From CAG-390 sp045543615 (GTDB taxonomy: Bacteria > Bacillota > Clostridia > Oscillospirales > CAG-272): a stretch of DNA of 64,000 nucleotides. The stretch lies in assembly GCA_045543615.1 (NCBI GenBank), contig JAZPXL010000060.1, forward strand, positions 9,536 to 73,535, read 5' to 3'. The notes beneath the pieces were generated by a model. It searched no databases. It was not told the DNA's origin and worked only from the letters and a program-made list of their open reading frames with translations. The translations under genes were made by a program, and so were the position numbers. Of the stretch, positions 49,472 through 57,679 are shown piece after piece (within the stretch, counting starts at the first letter, position 1; the number at the start of each line of letters is the position of its first letter).

Positions 49472-51466
49472 TTATTTTTTTGCGCCGTCCTCACGGAGCG
49501 CACGGATCTTATCACGCAGATACGCTGCAAGCTCAAAGTCGAGTCTGCGTGCCGCATCCTTCATCTCACCCGTAAGCTTTTCTATCATAGCCTCACGATC
49601 ACGCTTCGACATCTTCTTGCCACCGTCTCCCGACTTCTTCGTTCTGTCGGGTGCGTCATCGGACGGAAGTGCGATCTCAATAAGATCTCCGACCTTCTTT
49701 TCGACCGAGCGAGGAGTTATGCCGTGTTCTTGATTATATTTCTCCTGAATTGCACGGCGACGATTTGTCTCCCCGATAGCTCTTTCCATAGCCACAGTAA
49801 TACCGTCTGCGTACATAATGACCTTGCCGTTTACATTTCTTGCTGCTCTGCCTATGGTCTGTATAAGCGAGGTTTCGGAACGCAAAAATCCGACCTTATC
49901 CGCATCAAGTATGGCAACAAGCGACACCTCGGGTATATCAAGTCCCTCTCTAAGCAGATTGATACCGACAAGCACATCGAAGTTTCCGAGTCTGAGGTCA
50001 CGGATTATCTCCGTTCGCTCCATAGTCTCTATATTATAATGTAGATACCTGACGCGAACTCCGTTGTCTGCAAGATAGTCGGTCAGATCCTCTGCCATTT
50101 TTCTTGTAAGTGTTGTAACAAGCGTTCGCTCGCCACGCTCTGCACGAATTCTTATCTCGCCAAGCAGGTCATCTATCTGCGATTCCACGGGTCGCACCTC
50201 TATTTCGGGATCAATAAGACCTGTGGGACGAATCAGCTGTTCGCTGATCCTGTCCGAATATTCTCTTTCGTAGTCACCCGGGGTTGCGCTGACAAATACT
50301 GCCTGATTTATCTTTTCTTCAAATTCCTCAAAATAAAGAGGGCGATTGTCAAATGCCGACGGCAGACGGAAGCCGAAATCCACAAGATTGCGTTTTCTTG
50401 ATGTATCGCCACCACTCATTCCCTTGACCTGCGGGAGTGTTACGTGCGACTCATCAACAAACAGAATATAATCCTTTGGGAAATAGTCGAGCAGGGTGTA
50501 TGGTGTTGAGCCGGGTTCTCTTCCCGATAGCACACGGGAATAGTTTTCAACTCCCGAGCAAAATCCAATCTCACGGAGCATCTCAAGATCATATTTTGTT
50601 CGCTCCGTTATTCTCTGCGCCTCAAGATATTTATGCTCCGATTCAAAGAATGCAGCTCTCTCGATCATTTCTCTCTCGATTTCCGAAAGAGCCCTCTCTC
50701 GCTTATCATCCGAAACTGCGTAGTGCGTTGCAGGGTAGATTGCCGCATAGGAAAGACGGCGCACAAGCTCACCCGTAACAACGTTAATTTCCGATACTCT
50801 CTCGACCGTGTCACCGAAAAACTCGACACGCAACGCCTTGTCGTTGCCGGATGCAGGTATGACCTCAACAGTATCGCCACGCACACGATAGCTGTCACGA
50901 ACGGGTGCCATATCGTTTCTTGTGTAGCTTATGGCAGTAAGTCTCTTGATAAACTCGTTGCGATCAAGCTCCATATCGGGACGGATGGCAAGCACGAGCT
51001 GTGAATATTCAAGAGGATCACCAAGCGAGTAGATGCACGAAACGCTTGCGACAATGATAACATCACGGCGTTCAAAAAGAGCCGAGGTTGCGCTGTGACG
51101 CAGACGGTCGATCTCATCATTTACAAGTGCGTCCTTCTCGATATACATATCCTTTCCGGGAATGTACGCCTCCGGCTGATAATAATCATAATAGGAAACA
51201 AAATATTCAACGGCGTTTTCGGGGAAGAACTGACGGAACTCGGTGCAAAGCTGAGCTGCAAGAGTCTTATTGTGCGCCAACACAAGCGTTGGTCTGTTCA
51301 TTCTCGCTATTACATTTGCCATTGTAAAGGTCTTACCTGAGCCTGTAACGCCAAGCAGAGTTTGCATACGCTCTCCACGCATAAGACCTTCAACTATACT
51401 GTCTATCGCCGCAGGCTGATCACCCGTCGGCTCAAATGGGGAAACAAGCTTAAATACTCCGTCCAC
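49472..51466 (-). CDS. uvrB: Excinuclease ABC subunit B
   Basis: A 664-residue UvrB helicase-like damage verifier. Walker A GVTGSGKT (residues 39-46), the beta-hairpin region YYDYYQPEAYIP (about 91-102), DEXH-type DESHVTLPQ (about 338-346), helicase motif VI QTIGRAARN (about 540-548), and the C-terminal UVR motif (about 625-660) are all visible. It starts 32 bp after the AAA-CYTH gene and ends 42 bp before uvrA. uvrC is not in the window. Confidence 0.97.
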   Translation of the reverse strand: MDGVFKLVSPFEPTGDQPAAIDSIVEGLMRGERMQTLLGVTGSGKTFTMANVIARMNRPTLVLAHNKTLAAQLCTEFRQFFPENAVEYFVSYYDYYQPEAYIPGKDMYIEKDALVNDEIDRLRHSATSALFERRDVIIVASVSCIYSLGDPLEYSQLVLAIRPDMELDRNEFIKRLTAISYTRNDMAPVRDSYRVRGDTVEVIPASGNDKALRVEFFGDTVERVSEINVVTGELVRRLSYAAIYPATHYAVSDDKRERALSEIEREMIERAAFFESEHKYLEAQRITERTKYDLEMLREIGFCSGVENYSRVLSGREPGSTPYTLLDYFPKDYILFVDESHVTLPQVKGMSGGDTSRKRNLVDFGFRLPSAFDNRPLYFEEFEEKINQAVFVSATPGDYEREYSDRISEQLIRPTGLIDPEIEVRPVESQIDDLLGEIRIRAERGERTLVTTLTRKMAEDLTDYLADNGVRVRYLHYNIETMERTEIIRDLRLGNFDVLVGINLLREGLDIPEVSLVAILDADKVGFLRSETSLIQTIGRAARNVNGKVIMYADGITVAMERAIGETNRRRAIQEKYNQEHGITPRSVEKKVGDLIEIALPSDDAPDRTKKSGDGGKKMSKRDREAMIEKLTGEMKDAARRLDFELAAYLRDKIRALREDGAKK

Positions 51467-51498
51467 GGTAAAACCTCCTTTGCTTTTCGTTTGGTCTG

Positions 51499-52455
51499 TT
51501 ATGTTCTTGCAAGCATTTTTGCAAGACTTGAGTTTTTGTATTCGCTATTTCCTGTAACCTCTTTGATTACCTTAATATACTCAGGAAATTCAAATTCTTC
51601 ATCTTCCGAACACAGCTCAATCTCTGCTATTGCTCTGTCACTCCAGAATGGGTAAACATCTATCTCAATATAGCTTTGATGATACAGAATACAAAACCTC
51701 GTCTTCTCGACAGTACCTCTTTCGCTATCAGCCTCTGCCTTCAGACATTCGTACTGTTCTTTCGTTATTCTCGTCTCAATCTCGGTGCGCACGCTGCCAT
51801 CCCCCTGACTCTTCGTAGTGAGATAGTACATATATTCACCGTTTGTTCCTCTCTTGCGAACACGGCGTTCCTCGCCCTCTCCACCTCGCAGATAAGTCTG
51901 CGAGATGCTGACAGAGGCGCACTCAGGCAGGCTCTGCAGCTTTTTGACATCGGGATACTCAACAAGGAATTTTCTTTCAATTTCAAGTGGGCGTGGTTCA
52001 CCGAGAAGCGAGAGAAGCTGGCGCACAAGCCACTTCTCGTCCGTCACTGCCCTGAGGTGTGGTGTGCCCGTCCATACGGACACGTTTTTTGTGTAGCTCT
52101 CCCCGCTGTGTGCGACAAGAAAAACTCCGTCATAGCTATCACGGCACTCCGTTTCGTTTGTGCTGCACGCATCCAAAATCGCTCTTCTTTCTTCCACGGG
52201 TATATCACAAAGAATATCCATCGCACCACCGATGCAAATAATTAACGCCTTCTCGCTTTCCTCAACCATACGCAAAGCCTCCGACTCACGCTCAAGCTGA
52301 CCGAGGAGCGCATCGCAAAGTGTGGTTGCATCTTTTTCAACTTCGGACACAAAAAGGGTCTTATATCCGAAAGAAGACAACTCTTCTTTAAGTATAACCG
52401 AATAGCTTCGGGCTTTGTCTCTGTCGCCGCTTAGAACAATTTTCGTCACACTCAT
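51499..52455 (-). CDS. AAA_28-like/CYTH fusion protein with degenerate ATPase half
   Basis: 318 residues. The C-terminal part (about 157-318) is a CYTH triphosphate-tunnel domain with the hallmark ExExK motif EIERK (158-162) and the RRVRKRG and TEIETRIT tunnel strands, which hydrolyse or bind triphosphates. The N-terminal part aligns with AAA_28 P-loop domains usually fused to such CYTH domains. However, the P-loop expected as GGPCAGKTT reads SGDRDKARS, and the usual YDRG motif reads CIGG. So the ATPase half is probably inactive. The frame is intact with a GGAGGGG site. It leads the operon with uvrB and uvrA. Confidence 0.8.
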   Translation of the reverse strand: MSVTKIVLSGDRDKARSYSVILKEELSSFGYKTLFVSEVEKDATTLCDALLGQLERESEALRMVEESEKALIICIGGAMDILCDIPVEERRAILDACSTNETECRDSYDGVFLVAHSGESYTKNVSVWTGTPHLRAVTDEKWLVRQLLSLLGEPRPLEIERKFLVEYPDVKKLQSLPECASVSISQTYLRGGEGEERRVRKRGTNGEYMYYLTTKSQGDGSVRTEIETRITKEQYECLKAEADSERGTVEKTRFCILYHQSYIEIDVYPFWSDRAIAEIELCSEDEEFEFPEYIKVIKEVTGNSEYKNSSLAKMLART

Positions 52456-52512
52456 TCTGTCCCCTCCGTATGCAAGTTATAAGTTGCCGTCATTACCTAA
52501 TAGCCCAGAATA

Positions 52513-52540
52513 ATTATATCACAAATGATGAAAAAGTCAA
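52513..52540 (-). promoter_or_regulatory. Promoter of the AAA-CYTH/uvrB/uvrA operon
   Basis: On the minus strand, TTGACT (52535-52540), 16 bp, perfect TATAAT (52513-52518) with extended TG. I saw no LexA-type box nearby. Confidence 0.72.
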
Positions 52541-52549
52541 GACGATTAT

Positions 52550-53158
52550 CTAATTGTCCGAGGACAGAAACAGACGGTAAAACAGAGAGATCGTGAACAC
52601 AAAAAGAGTAAGGGAGGTCTTGTATCTGATGAGCAGATAAACGGAGATCATCCACAAAAACACAATGCTTATAAACGAAGTAACGGCAAGTGTTCGCTCG
52701 GCCGCCCTCACTCCAAGCAGGCTTGCAACGGATGCATAAAGCATTCTTCCACCATCAAAGCCCTCGGCAAGCAAAAGATTTAATGCGCCAAGCATAACCG
52801 ATACAGCAACAAACCACCACCCTCCCTCACTCTCGCTACCACCAAGTTGAAGTGCTATATATGTAAAAAAAGCACACAAAAAATTTGCCAGAGGGCCGCC
52901 TGCACACAAAAGCCATTCTTTTTTATATGAAATCAGAGAACCTCTGATTCGTATTGTTGCCCCCATCGTGCTTATGCAGAGCGAGCGCAGGGGGATATTC
53001 AGCAGATGGGCTGCAAGCAGATGCCCACATTCGTGAACGGTGGCGGCGAGCAGCGACAGCATTGTAAGCTTGAGTGGCTGTAATATAAGCATCAGGCAAA
53101 ACAGCGTTGCAGGAATTATGCCGATGCGCAGAATTTTCGCGCTTTTCTTCAAAAACAT
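52550..53158 (-). CDS. Site-2 protease family (M50) membrane metalloprotease
   Basis: About 202 residues from the ATG at 53158; a longer open frame would cross into the divergent HAD gene. A TTG two codons later has better spacing from AAAGGGG and may be the real start. The zinc motif HECGH (about residue 38) and EGFDGGRML (about 118-126), the second ligand motif with Asp, define an M50 protease. Six membrane segments are predicted. It is related to SpoIVFB-type proteases but lacks CBS or PDZ domains. The substrate is unknown. Confidence 0.8.
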   Translation of the reverse strand: MFLKKSAKILRIGIIPATLFCLMLILQPLKLTMLSLLAATVHECGHLLAAHLLNIPLRSLCISTMGATIRIRGSLISYKKEWLLCAGGPLANFLCAFFTYIALQLGGSESEGGWWFVAVSVMLGALNLLLAEGFDGGRMLYASVASLLGVRAAERTLAVTSFISIVFLWMISVYLLIRYKTSLTLFVFTISLFYRLFLSSDN

Positions 53159-53180
53159 TCCCCTTTCTTGAACAAAAACC

Positions 53181-53209
53181 TTGTGCTGACTAAAAAATTG
53201 TGATAGAAT
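53181..53209 (+). promoter_or_regulatory. Promoter of the HAD hydrolase gene
   Basis: TTGTGC (53181-53186), 17 bp, TAGAAT (53204-53209) with extended TG. The divergent M50 gene begins at 53158, so regulation may be shared. Confidence 0.55.
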
Positions 53210-53265
53210 ATAGAAAAATATAGATAAAAAATTATAGACGGATTGCAGAGGGAGTATGACTCGAT

Positions 53266-53913
53266 ATGAAATTTTCTTCAATTGATTGGATCTTTTTCGA
53301 TATGGGACATACACTCATTGACGAGGACGATGCCCATCTTTACCGTTTTGACCGTGTTATTGAGGAGTATCCGAAGCTTGCTCTCGACGGAGTCAGCGCA
53401 GAGTCACTCTACGTCCTTGCCATCGACTCTGCTCTCGATTACAGGCAAAGTCCTGCACTCGCTGCTCTTCGCAAGCTTGGAATAACAACTCTGCCGAAAT
53501 ATGACAAGGCTCTTGAACGTCCGTATGATGACGCACTCCCCACGCTGAAAAAGCTTTACGAGCGTTATCACATTGGAATAATCGCAAATCAGCCGGGTGG
53601 ATCGGTCAAGAGACTTCGTGAGTACGGGCTTCTCGACTATATAAGCCTTGTTTATTCAAGCACCGAGATGGGAATGGCAAAGCCAAGCCCTCGCTTCTTT
53701 CGCTCAGCTCTTGCCGCAGCGAACTGTTCGCCCGAGCACGCACTTATGGTTGGTGACCGACTTGACAATGACATCACCCCTGCAAAGTCTCTCGGTATGA
53801 AGACTGTTCGTATTCGCAAAGGCTTTTTCCAAAAAGAGGAGCCCCAAAGTGAGGCACAAGCACCCGATGCTGACATTTATACGCTTGAGCAGCTGATTCC
53901 TCTTCTCTTTTGA
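53266..53913 (+). CDS. HAD family hydrolase
   Basis: A 215-residue haloacid dehalogenase-type phosphatase. Motif I reads FFDMGHTLID (about residues 11-20) with the nucleophile Asp, motif II is GIIANQPGG, motif III Lys is in MAKPSPRFF, and motif IV is MVGDRLDNDI. A helical cap lies between motifs I and II. The ribosome site GAGGGAG is about 12 bp upstream of the ATG, rather far; an in-frame TGA upstream excludes a longer start. The substrate is unknown. It is monocistronic and divergent from the M50 protease. Confidence 0.87.
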   Translation: MKFSSIDWIFFDMGHTLIDEDDAHLYRFDRVIEEYPKLALDGVSAESLYVLAIDSALDYRQSPALAALRKLGITTLPKYDKALERPYDDALPTLKKLYERYHIGIIANQPGGSVKRLREYGLLDYISLVYSSTEMGMAKPSPRFFRSALAAANCSPEHALMVGDRLDNDITPAKSLGMKTVRIRKGFFQKEEPQSEAQAPDADIYTLEQLIPLLF

Positions 53914-53976
53914 GTGCTTTCTCGCTTGTTTTTTAATCCAACCCCAAGACTTTTTGAAAAATTTCTTAAATTGCTA

Positions 53977-54005
53977 TTGACAATCACTTGACCGTGTGTT
54001 ATAAT
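53977..54005 (+). promoter_or_regulatory. Consensus promoter of the DUF1836-flotillin operon
   Basis: Perfect TTGACA (53977-53982), 17 bp, perfect TATAAT (54000-54005). The start codon is 38 bp downstream, after AAAGGAG. Confidence 0.87.
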
Positions 54006-54043
54006 ATTAACAGATGATAAAATACGAAAAGGAGTAAAGCACT

Positions 54044-54631
54044 ATGAATCTTCAGATTAACGAAGAGTACATCCCGGGTACAATACTCAAGCGGGATGAA
54101 ATGGGCGGTGCAACAGGACTTGAGTTTCTCAAAAAAATCTTTTTCATCTCGGACGGAGTGATGCTCACTCAGATAAGGGAGATATCAGGCATTGACGGTT
54201 CAACTCTGCAGAACTGGACAAAACGTGGATGGGTAGCTAATGCAAAGCTGAAGCGTTATGATATTGACCAGGTGGCGCATATACTTATTATCAATATGCT
54301 CCGTTCTTGTATGCAGCTTGACCGAATTGCGTTCCTCGTTTCCTATATCAACGGAAGAGTTTACGACAGAGAGGACGATATTATCAGAGACTCAATTCTT
54401 TATGATTATATCTGTCGCATTCTTGACAGACTTATGCTCGAGGAGGGTATAGCCGCCAACACAACAACACTTAAGGATTGCATAAGCGAAATTACATCCG
54501 ATTACGAAGAAAAGGTAACGGGCGCACGCAAAAGGCTCAATACTGCTCTCGAGATCATAATTATTGCATATTATGCATCTATCATCAAGTCGCATTCCGA
54601 TGCTCTTGTCGACCACTTGATGAACAGATAA
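54044..54631 (+). CDS. DUF1836 domain-containing protein (MerR-like HTH)
   Basis: 195 residues with the DUF1836 pattern: ISDGVMLTQIREISGIDGSTLQNWTKRGWV (around residues 34-63, a winged-helix/MerR-like DNA-binding segment) followed by RYDIDQVAHILIINMLR. The remainder is helical. The family resembles B. subtilis YkrK and is thought to be regulatory, with no defined ligand. Here it is the first gene before an NfeD-flotillin unit, 47 bp ahead, and may control it. Confidence 0.8.
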   Translation: MNLQINEEYIPGTILKRDEMGGATGLEFLKKIFFISDGVMLTQIREISGIDGSTLQNWTKRGWVANAKLKRYDIDQVAHILIINMLRSCMQLDRIAFLVSYINGRVYDREDDIIRDSILYDYICRILDRLMLEEGIAANTTTLKDCISEITSDYEEKVTGARKRLNTALEIIIIAYYASIIKSHSDALVDHLMNR

Positions 54632-54678
54632 GCACCTCGGCTTTGATTCTATTTTATTTATGAAAGGACTAAAGTATT

Positions 54679-55320
54679 ATGATTGAATGGTGGAATCAGC
54701 TATTATTAGCTCAACAGATATTTGCCCTGATTGCCATCCCCTCCACACTGATACTCATCTTGCAAACTATACTGACGCTGGTTGGTATGGGTGGCAGTGG
54801 TGATGGAGATGTTGATGCAAGTGCCCCCGGAGATATGGATGTGGACACCGACACAGACCTCGGCACAGACGCCGCCGATGATCTTGAAGCTCCTGTGGCA
54901 GATGACGGACTTGCTCTCTTCTCTCTCCGCGGCATACTCTCTATGCTCTGTATCGCAGGTTGGGTCGGAGTTGCTCTTCTTGAAACCTCGCTTCCTGCGT
55001 GGGTTTCGATTCTCATAGCTGCGGCTTGTGGCTTTGCAACTCTCGTTGGAATGGCATTTTTAATGCGTGCAGTATACAGACTCCAATCAAGTGGAAATAT
55101 TGATGTTGGAAATTGCATTGGCAAGGTTGCAGAGGTTTATCTGACAATCCCTGCGCAAGGCTCGGGATCCGGTAAGGTTAATGTGACAGTTCAAGAAAAG
55201 TATTGTGAGTTTACAGCAATAACAACTTCGTCCGAACCCCTTAAAACAGGAAGTTATGTTCGTGTAGTGGCGGTAAACGAGGCAGGAGTGCTTCTCGTCG
55301 AGCCACTTCAGAGCAAATAA
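54679..55320 (+). CDS. NfeD-like membrane protein (flotillin partner)
   Basis: 213 residues: an N-terminal membrane helix (about 10-35), an unusual acidic Asp-rich loop (about 38-75, DVDASAPGDMDVDTDTDLG), two further membrane helices (about 80-130), and a C-terminal OB-fold-like domain (about 140-213) ending in VLLVEPLQSK. This is the NfeD2/YuaF layout, whose members are encoded beside flotillins and interact with them in membrane microdomains. Gene order here agrees: the flotillin follows two genes later. The acidic loop may bind divalent cations. Confidence 0.8.
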   Translation: MIEWWNQLLLAQQIFALIAIPSTLILILQTILTLVGMGGSGDGDVDASAPGDMDVDTDTDLGTDAADDLEAPVADDGLALFSLRGILSMLCIAGWVGVALLETSLPAWVSILIAAACGFATLVGMAFLMRAVYRLQSSGNIDVGNCIGKVAEVYLTIPAQGSGSGKVNVTVQEKYCEFTAITTSSEPLKTGSYVRVVAVNEAGVLLVEPLQSK

Positions 55321-55354
55321 AAAATCTACACAATACTAATCGAAAGGCAAAACA

Positions 55355-56122
55355 ATGAACACCAAACGCATCCAAAAGTATTTCAATCAGCATCTTTCAA
55401 CATTTCCGGTTATCGTCTCAGCCGCCTGCATCGGCATCGGCTTGCTGATGGTCGTCATTCTCGCCAACACAAGAGGGCTTCCCACCTGGCTTTTTAGTGC
55501 CATCGGTCTTGCGCTCATTGGAGTCGGAGCTTTGATTTTTATTTTCAGAGCGGCAGTTAAAATCCCCGACTCAGAGATTGACGAAAAGACCTCAGGTCTG
55601 CTTCAGGTTTTTGAGACTGACTTCAAGTCACACTTCGATAACCACGACATTCACAGAATTCGCTATGAAATGTCACACGGCATCACATCCCCGAAGTTTG
55701 AGCCGATATATTTCAGCACATACTGTTTTGAGAGCGTTGATGTTCCACACAAAAAGGGCAACGATGGCAAGAGCCGTTCTGCCGTATATGCTCTTTCGGG
55801 TCTTTTCTTCAAGCCCGACACACTTTGCCTTGGCAGTCGCCGTCATTCTCTTCTTGAAGAGAACGGCTCATCCCTCGACCTCTTTTGCGAGGTAGCGTAT
55901 TCATCGCTTGCCTCAGCCGAGCTTATAGAAATCACCGACGGCGGATATGAGGGCGCAACTCCCTACAAGCACCTGGTTATCACCAACGCCGACGGTACAA
56001 CGCTTGCTTCTCTTCCCGTTCTTGCCGACGCTGCTGCTGACGAGTACACAACAACGCTCAACGCAAGAATTGCAAGAGCAAAAGAAAAGCTCGCCGCAGA
56101 GAGTGGCGAGAGCAACAACTAA
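55355..56122 (+). CDS. Unknown two-pass membrane protein in the flotillin operon
   Basis: 255 residues: a short basic N-terminus, two membrane helices (about 17-36 and 44-66), then a cytosolic domain of about 180 residues with mixed alpha/beta character and a closing charged helix (RAKEKLAAESGES). The DUF name, if any, is not known to me. The middle (YFSTYCFESVDVPHKKG; LYALSGLFFK-like) suggests a PH-like or beta-barrel fold but no motif is decisive. It lies between the NfeD-like and flotillin genes with normal ribosome sites, so it is probably a third member of that complex. Confidence 0.75.
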   Translation: MNTKRIQKYFNQHLSTFPVIVSAACIGIGLLMVVILANTRGLPTWLFSAIGLALIGVGALIFIFRAAVKIPDSEIDEKTSGLLQVFETDFKSHFDNHDIHRIRYEMSHGITSPKFEPIYFSTYCFESVDVPHKKGNDGKSRSAVYALSGLFFKPDTLCLGSRRHSLLEENGSSLDLFCEVAYSSLASAELIEITDGGYEGATPYKHLVITNADGTTLASLPVLADAAADEYTTTLNARIARAKEKLAAESGESNN

Positions 56123-56175
56123 TTATTGAATCAATTTTTAAGCAATTGAAATAAACACAAGAAAGGAAAATTGAT

Positions 56176-57606
56176 ATGTCAGGATTCAACACATTTCTCG
56201 CATCCGGCATTTCGCCCGCAGTACCGATCATCATCGTTGCTGTTGTCGTAGTTCTGTTCGCATTTCTCATTCTGTTCGCTTCAAGATACAAGAAATGCCC
56301 CTCCGACAAAATTATGGTTATCTATGGTAAGGTCGGAACTAACAAGGACGGAACACAGCGTTCCGCAAAGTGCATCCACGGTGGTGCAGCATTCGTATAC
56401 CCGATCATTCAGGCTTACGAATACCTCGATTTGACACCTCTGTCAATTCCCGTTGACCTCACAAATGCTCTGTCGCATCAGAACATTCGTGTAGACGTTC
56501 CCTCTCGCTTTACAGTTGGTATCTCCACAGAGCCCGGTGTAATGCAGAACGCAGCTGAGCGTCTGCTCGGTCTTAAGCTCATCGAAATCCAGGAGCTTGC
56601 AAAGGATATCATCTTCGGTCAGCTCCGTCTTGTAATCGCTACAATGGACATCGAGGAAATCAACACAGACCGTGACAAATTCCTCGACGCCGTTTCAGGC
56701 AACGTTGAAACAGAGCTTAAGAAGATCGGTCTTCGTCTCATCAACGTAAACGTCACTGACATCAACGACGAGAGTGGATATATCGCAGCTCTCGGTAAGG
56801 AAGCTGCCGCAAAGGCAATAAATGACGCAAAGATCTCTGTTGCAGAGGCTGACAGAAGTGGTGCAATCGGTGCCGCAGTTGCAGAAAGAGACCAGAGAAT
56901 CAGCGTTTCCCGTTCAAACTCCGAGGCTATCGCAGGTGAGAACGAGGCAAGAGTAAGAATAGCAGAGTCCGAGGCGACACGCCGTGAGCGTGAGGCTGAC
57001 GCTACAAGACGTGCAGTTGCTGCTGAGAACATTCAGGCAGCTCGTGCTCTTGAAGAGTCCTACTCTGCACAACAGAGCGCAGAGGAAGCTCGTGCGCTGC
57101 TTGAGAAGGCAAAGCTCGAGGCTGACATCATAGTCAGAGCCGAGATCGCAAAGAAGGAAGCAGAGCTTCAGGCTGAGGCTGAGGCTGAGCAGATGCGCCG
57201 TCGCGCACGCGGTGAGGCCGACTCCATCCTTATGAAGATGCAGGCCGAGGCTGAGGGTGCTCGTCAGATCCTTATGATGCAGGCTGAAGGTCTCCGTGCT
57301 ATCGTTTCTGCAGCAGGTGGCGATCCCAATGCTGCTATCAGACTTATGGTTACTGACAAGCTTGAGGATCTCACACGCATTCAGGTTGATGCAATCTCCG
57401 GAATCAAGATCGACAAGGTTACTGTATGGGACAACGGTCAGTCGCAGGATGGCAAGAGTGCTACTGCAGGCTTTATCTCCGGTCTTTACAAGTCGGTTCC
57501 TCCCCTCACAGAGCTTTTCGATATGGTCGGCATGAAGCTTCCCACATATCTTGGCGAAGCAAAGGATGCGCCCTCAGGAGTTGTAGTTCCCACCGACGCA
57601 GAATAA
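56176..57606 (+). CDS. Flotillin-like SPFH/Band 7 protein
   Basis: A 476-residue flotillin. The N-terminal membrane hairpin (about 12-33) is followed by an SPFH domain (about 36-230; SKIMVIYGKVGT-like opening, DREKFLDAVSG-like segment). A long Ala/Glu/Arg-rich coiled coil (about 230-390) contains EAEATR/AEAEA repeats, and the C-terminal oligomerisation region holds GISPGV-like and PPLTELFDMVGMKLP. It resembles B. subtilis FloT (YuaG). Flotillins scaffold ordered membrane domains. The operon NfeD-unknown-flotillin ends here at a terminator. Confidence 0.93.
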   Translation: MSGFNTFLASGISPAVPIIIVAVVVVLFAFLILFASRYKKCPSDKIMVIYGKVGTNKDGTQRSAKCIHGGAAFVYPIIQAYEYLDLTPLSIPVDLTNALSHQNIRVDVPSRFTVGISTEPGVMQNAAERLLGLKLIEIQELAKDIIFGQLRLVIATMDIEEINTDRDKFLDAVSGNVETELKKIGLRLINVNVTDINDESGYIAALGKEAAAKAINDAKISVAEADRSGAIGAAVAERDQRISVSRSNSEAIAGENEARVRIAESEATRREREADATRRAVAAENIQAARALEESYSAQQSAEEARALLEKAKLEADIIVRAEIAKKEAELQAEAEAEQMRRRARGEADSILMKMQAEAEGARQILMMQAEGLRAIVSAAGGDPNAAIRLMVTDKLEDLTRIQVDAISGIKIDKVTVWDNGQSQDGKSATAGFISGLYKSVPPLTELFDMVGMKLPTYLGEAKDAPSGVVVPTDAE

Positions 57607-57625
57607 GTAATCCAAAAGAATATAT

Positions 57626-57656
57626 AACGCCTCCAAGCCAAAGGCTCGGAGGCGTT
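57626..57656. terminator. Bidirectional terminator after the flotillin gene
   Basis: A 9-bp stem AACGCCTCC/GGAGGCGTT with a nested AGCC/GGCT hairpin, T-rich on the right and close to the convergent binding-protein stop. Confidence 0.82.
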
Positions 57657-57679
57657 ATTCTATTCATTCAAAGATCTGA

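Noticed and set aside
53159..53314. N-terminal extension of the M50 protease
   Set aside because: It would overlap the start of the divergent HAD gene and its promoter and has no ribosome site.
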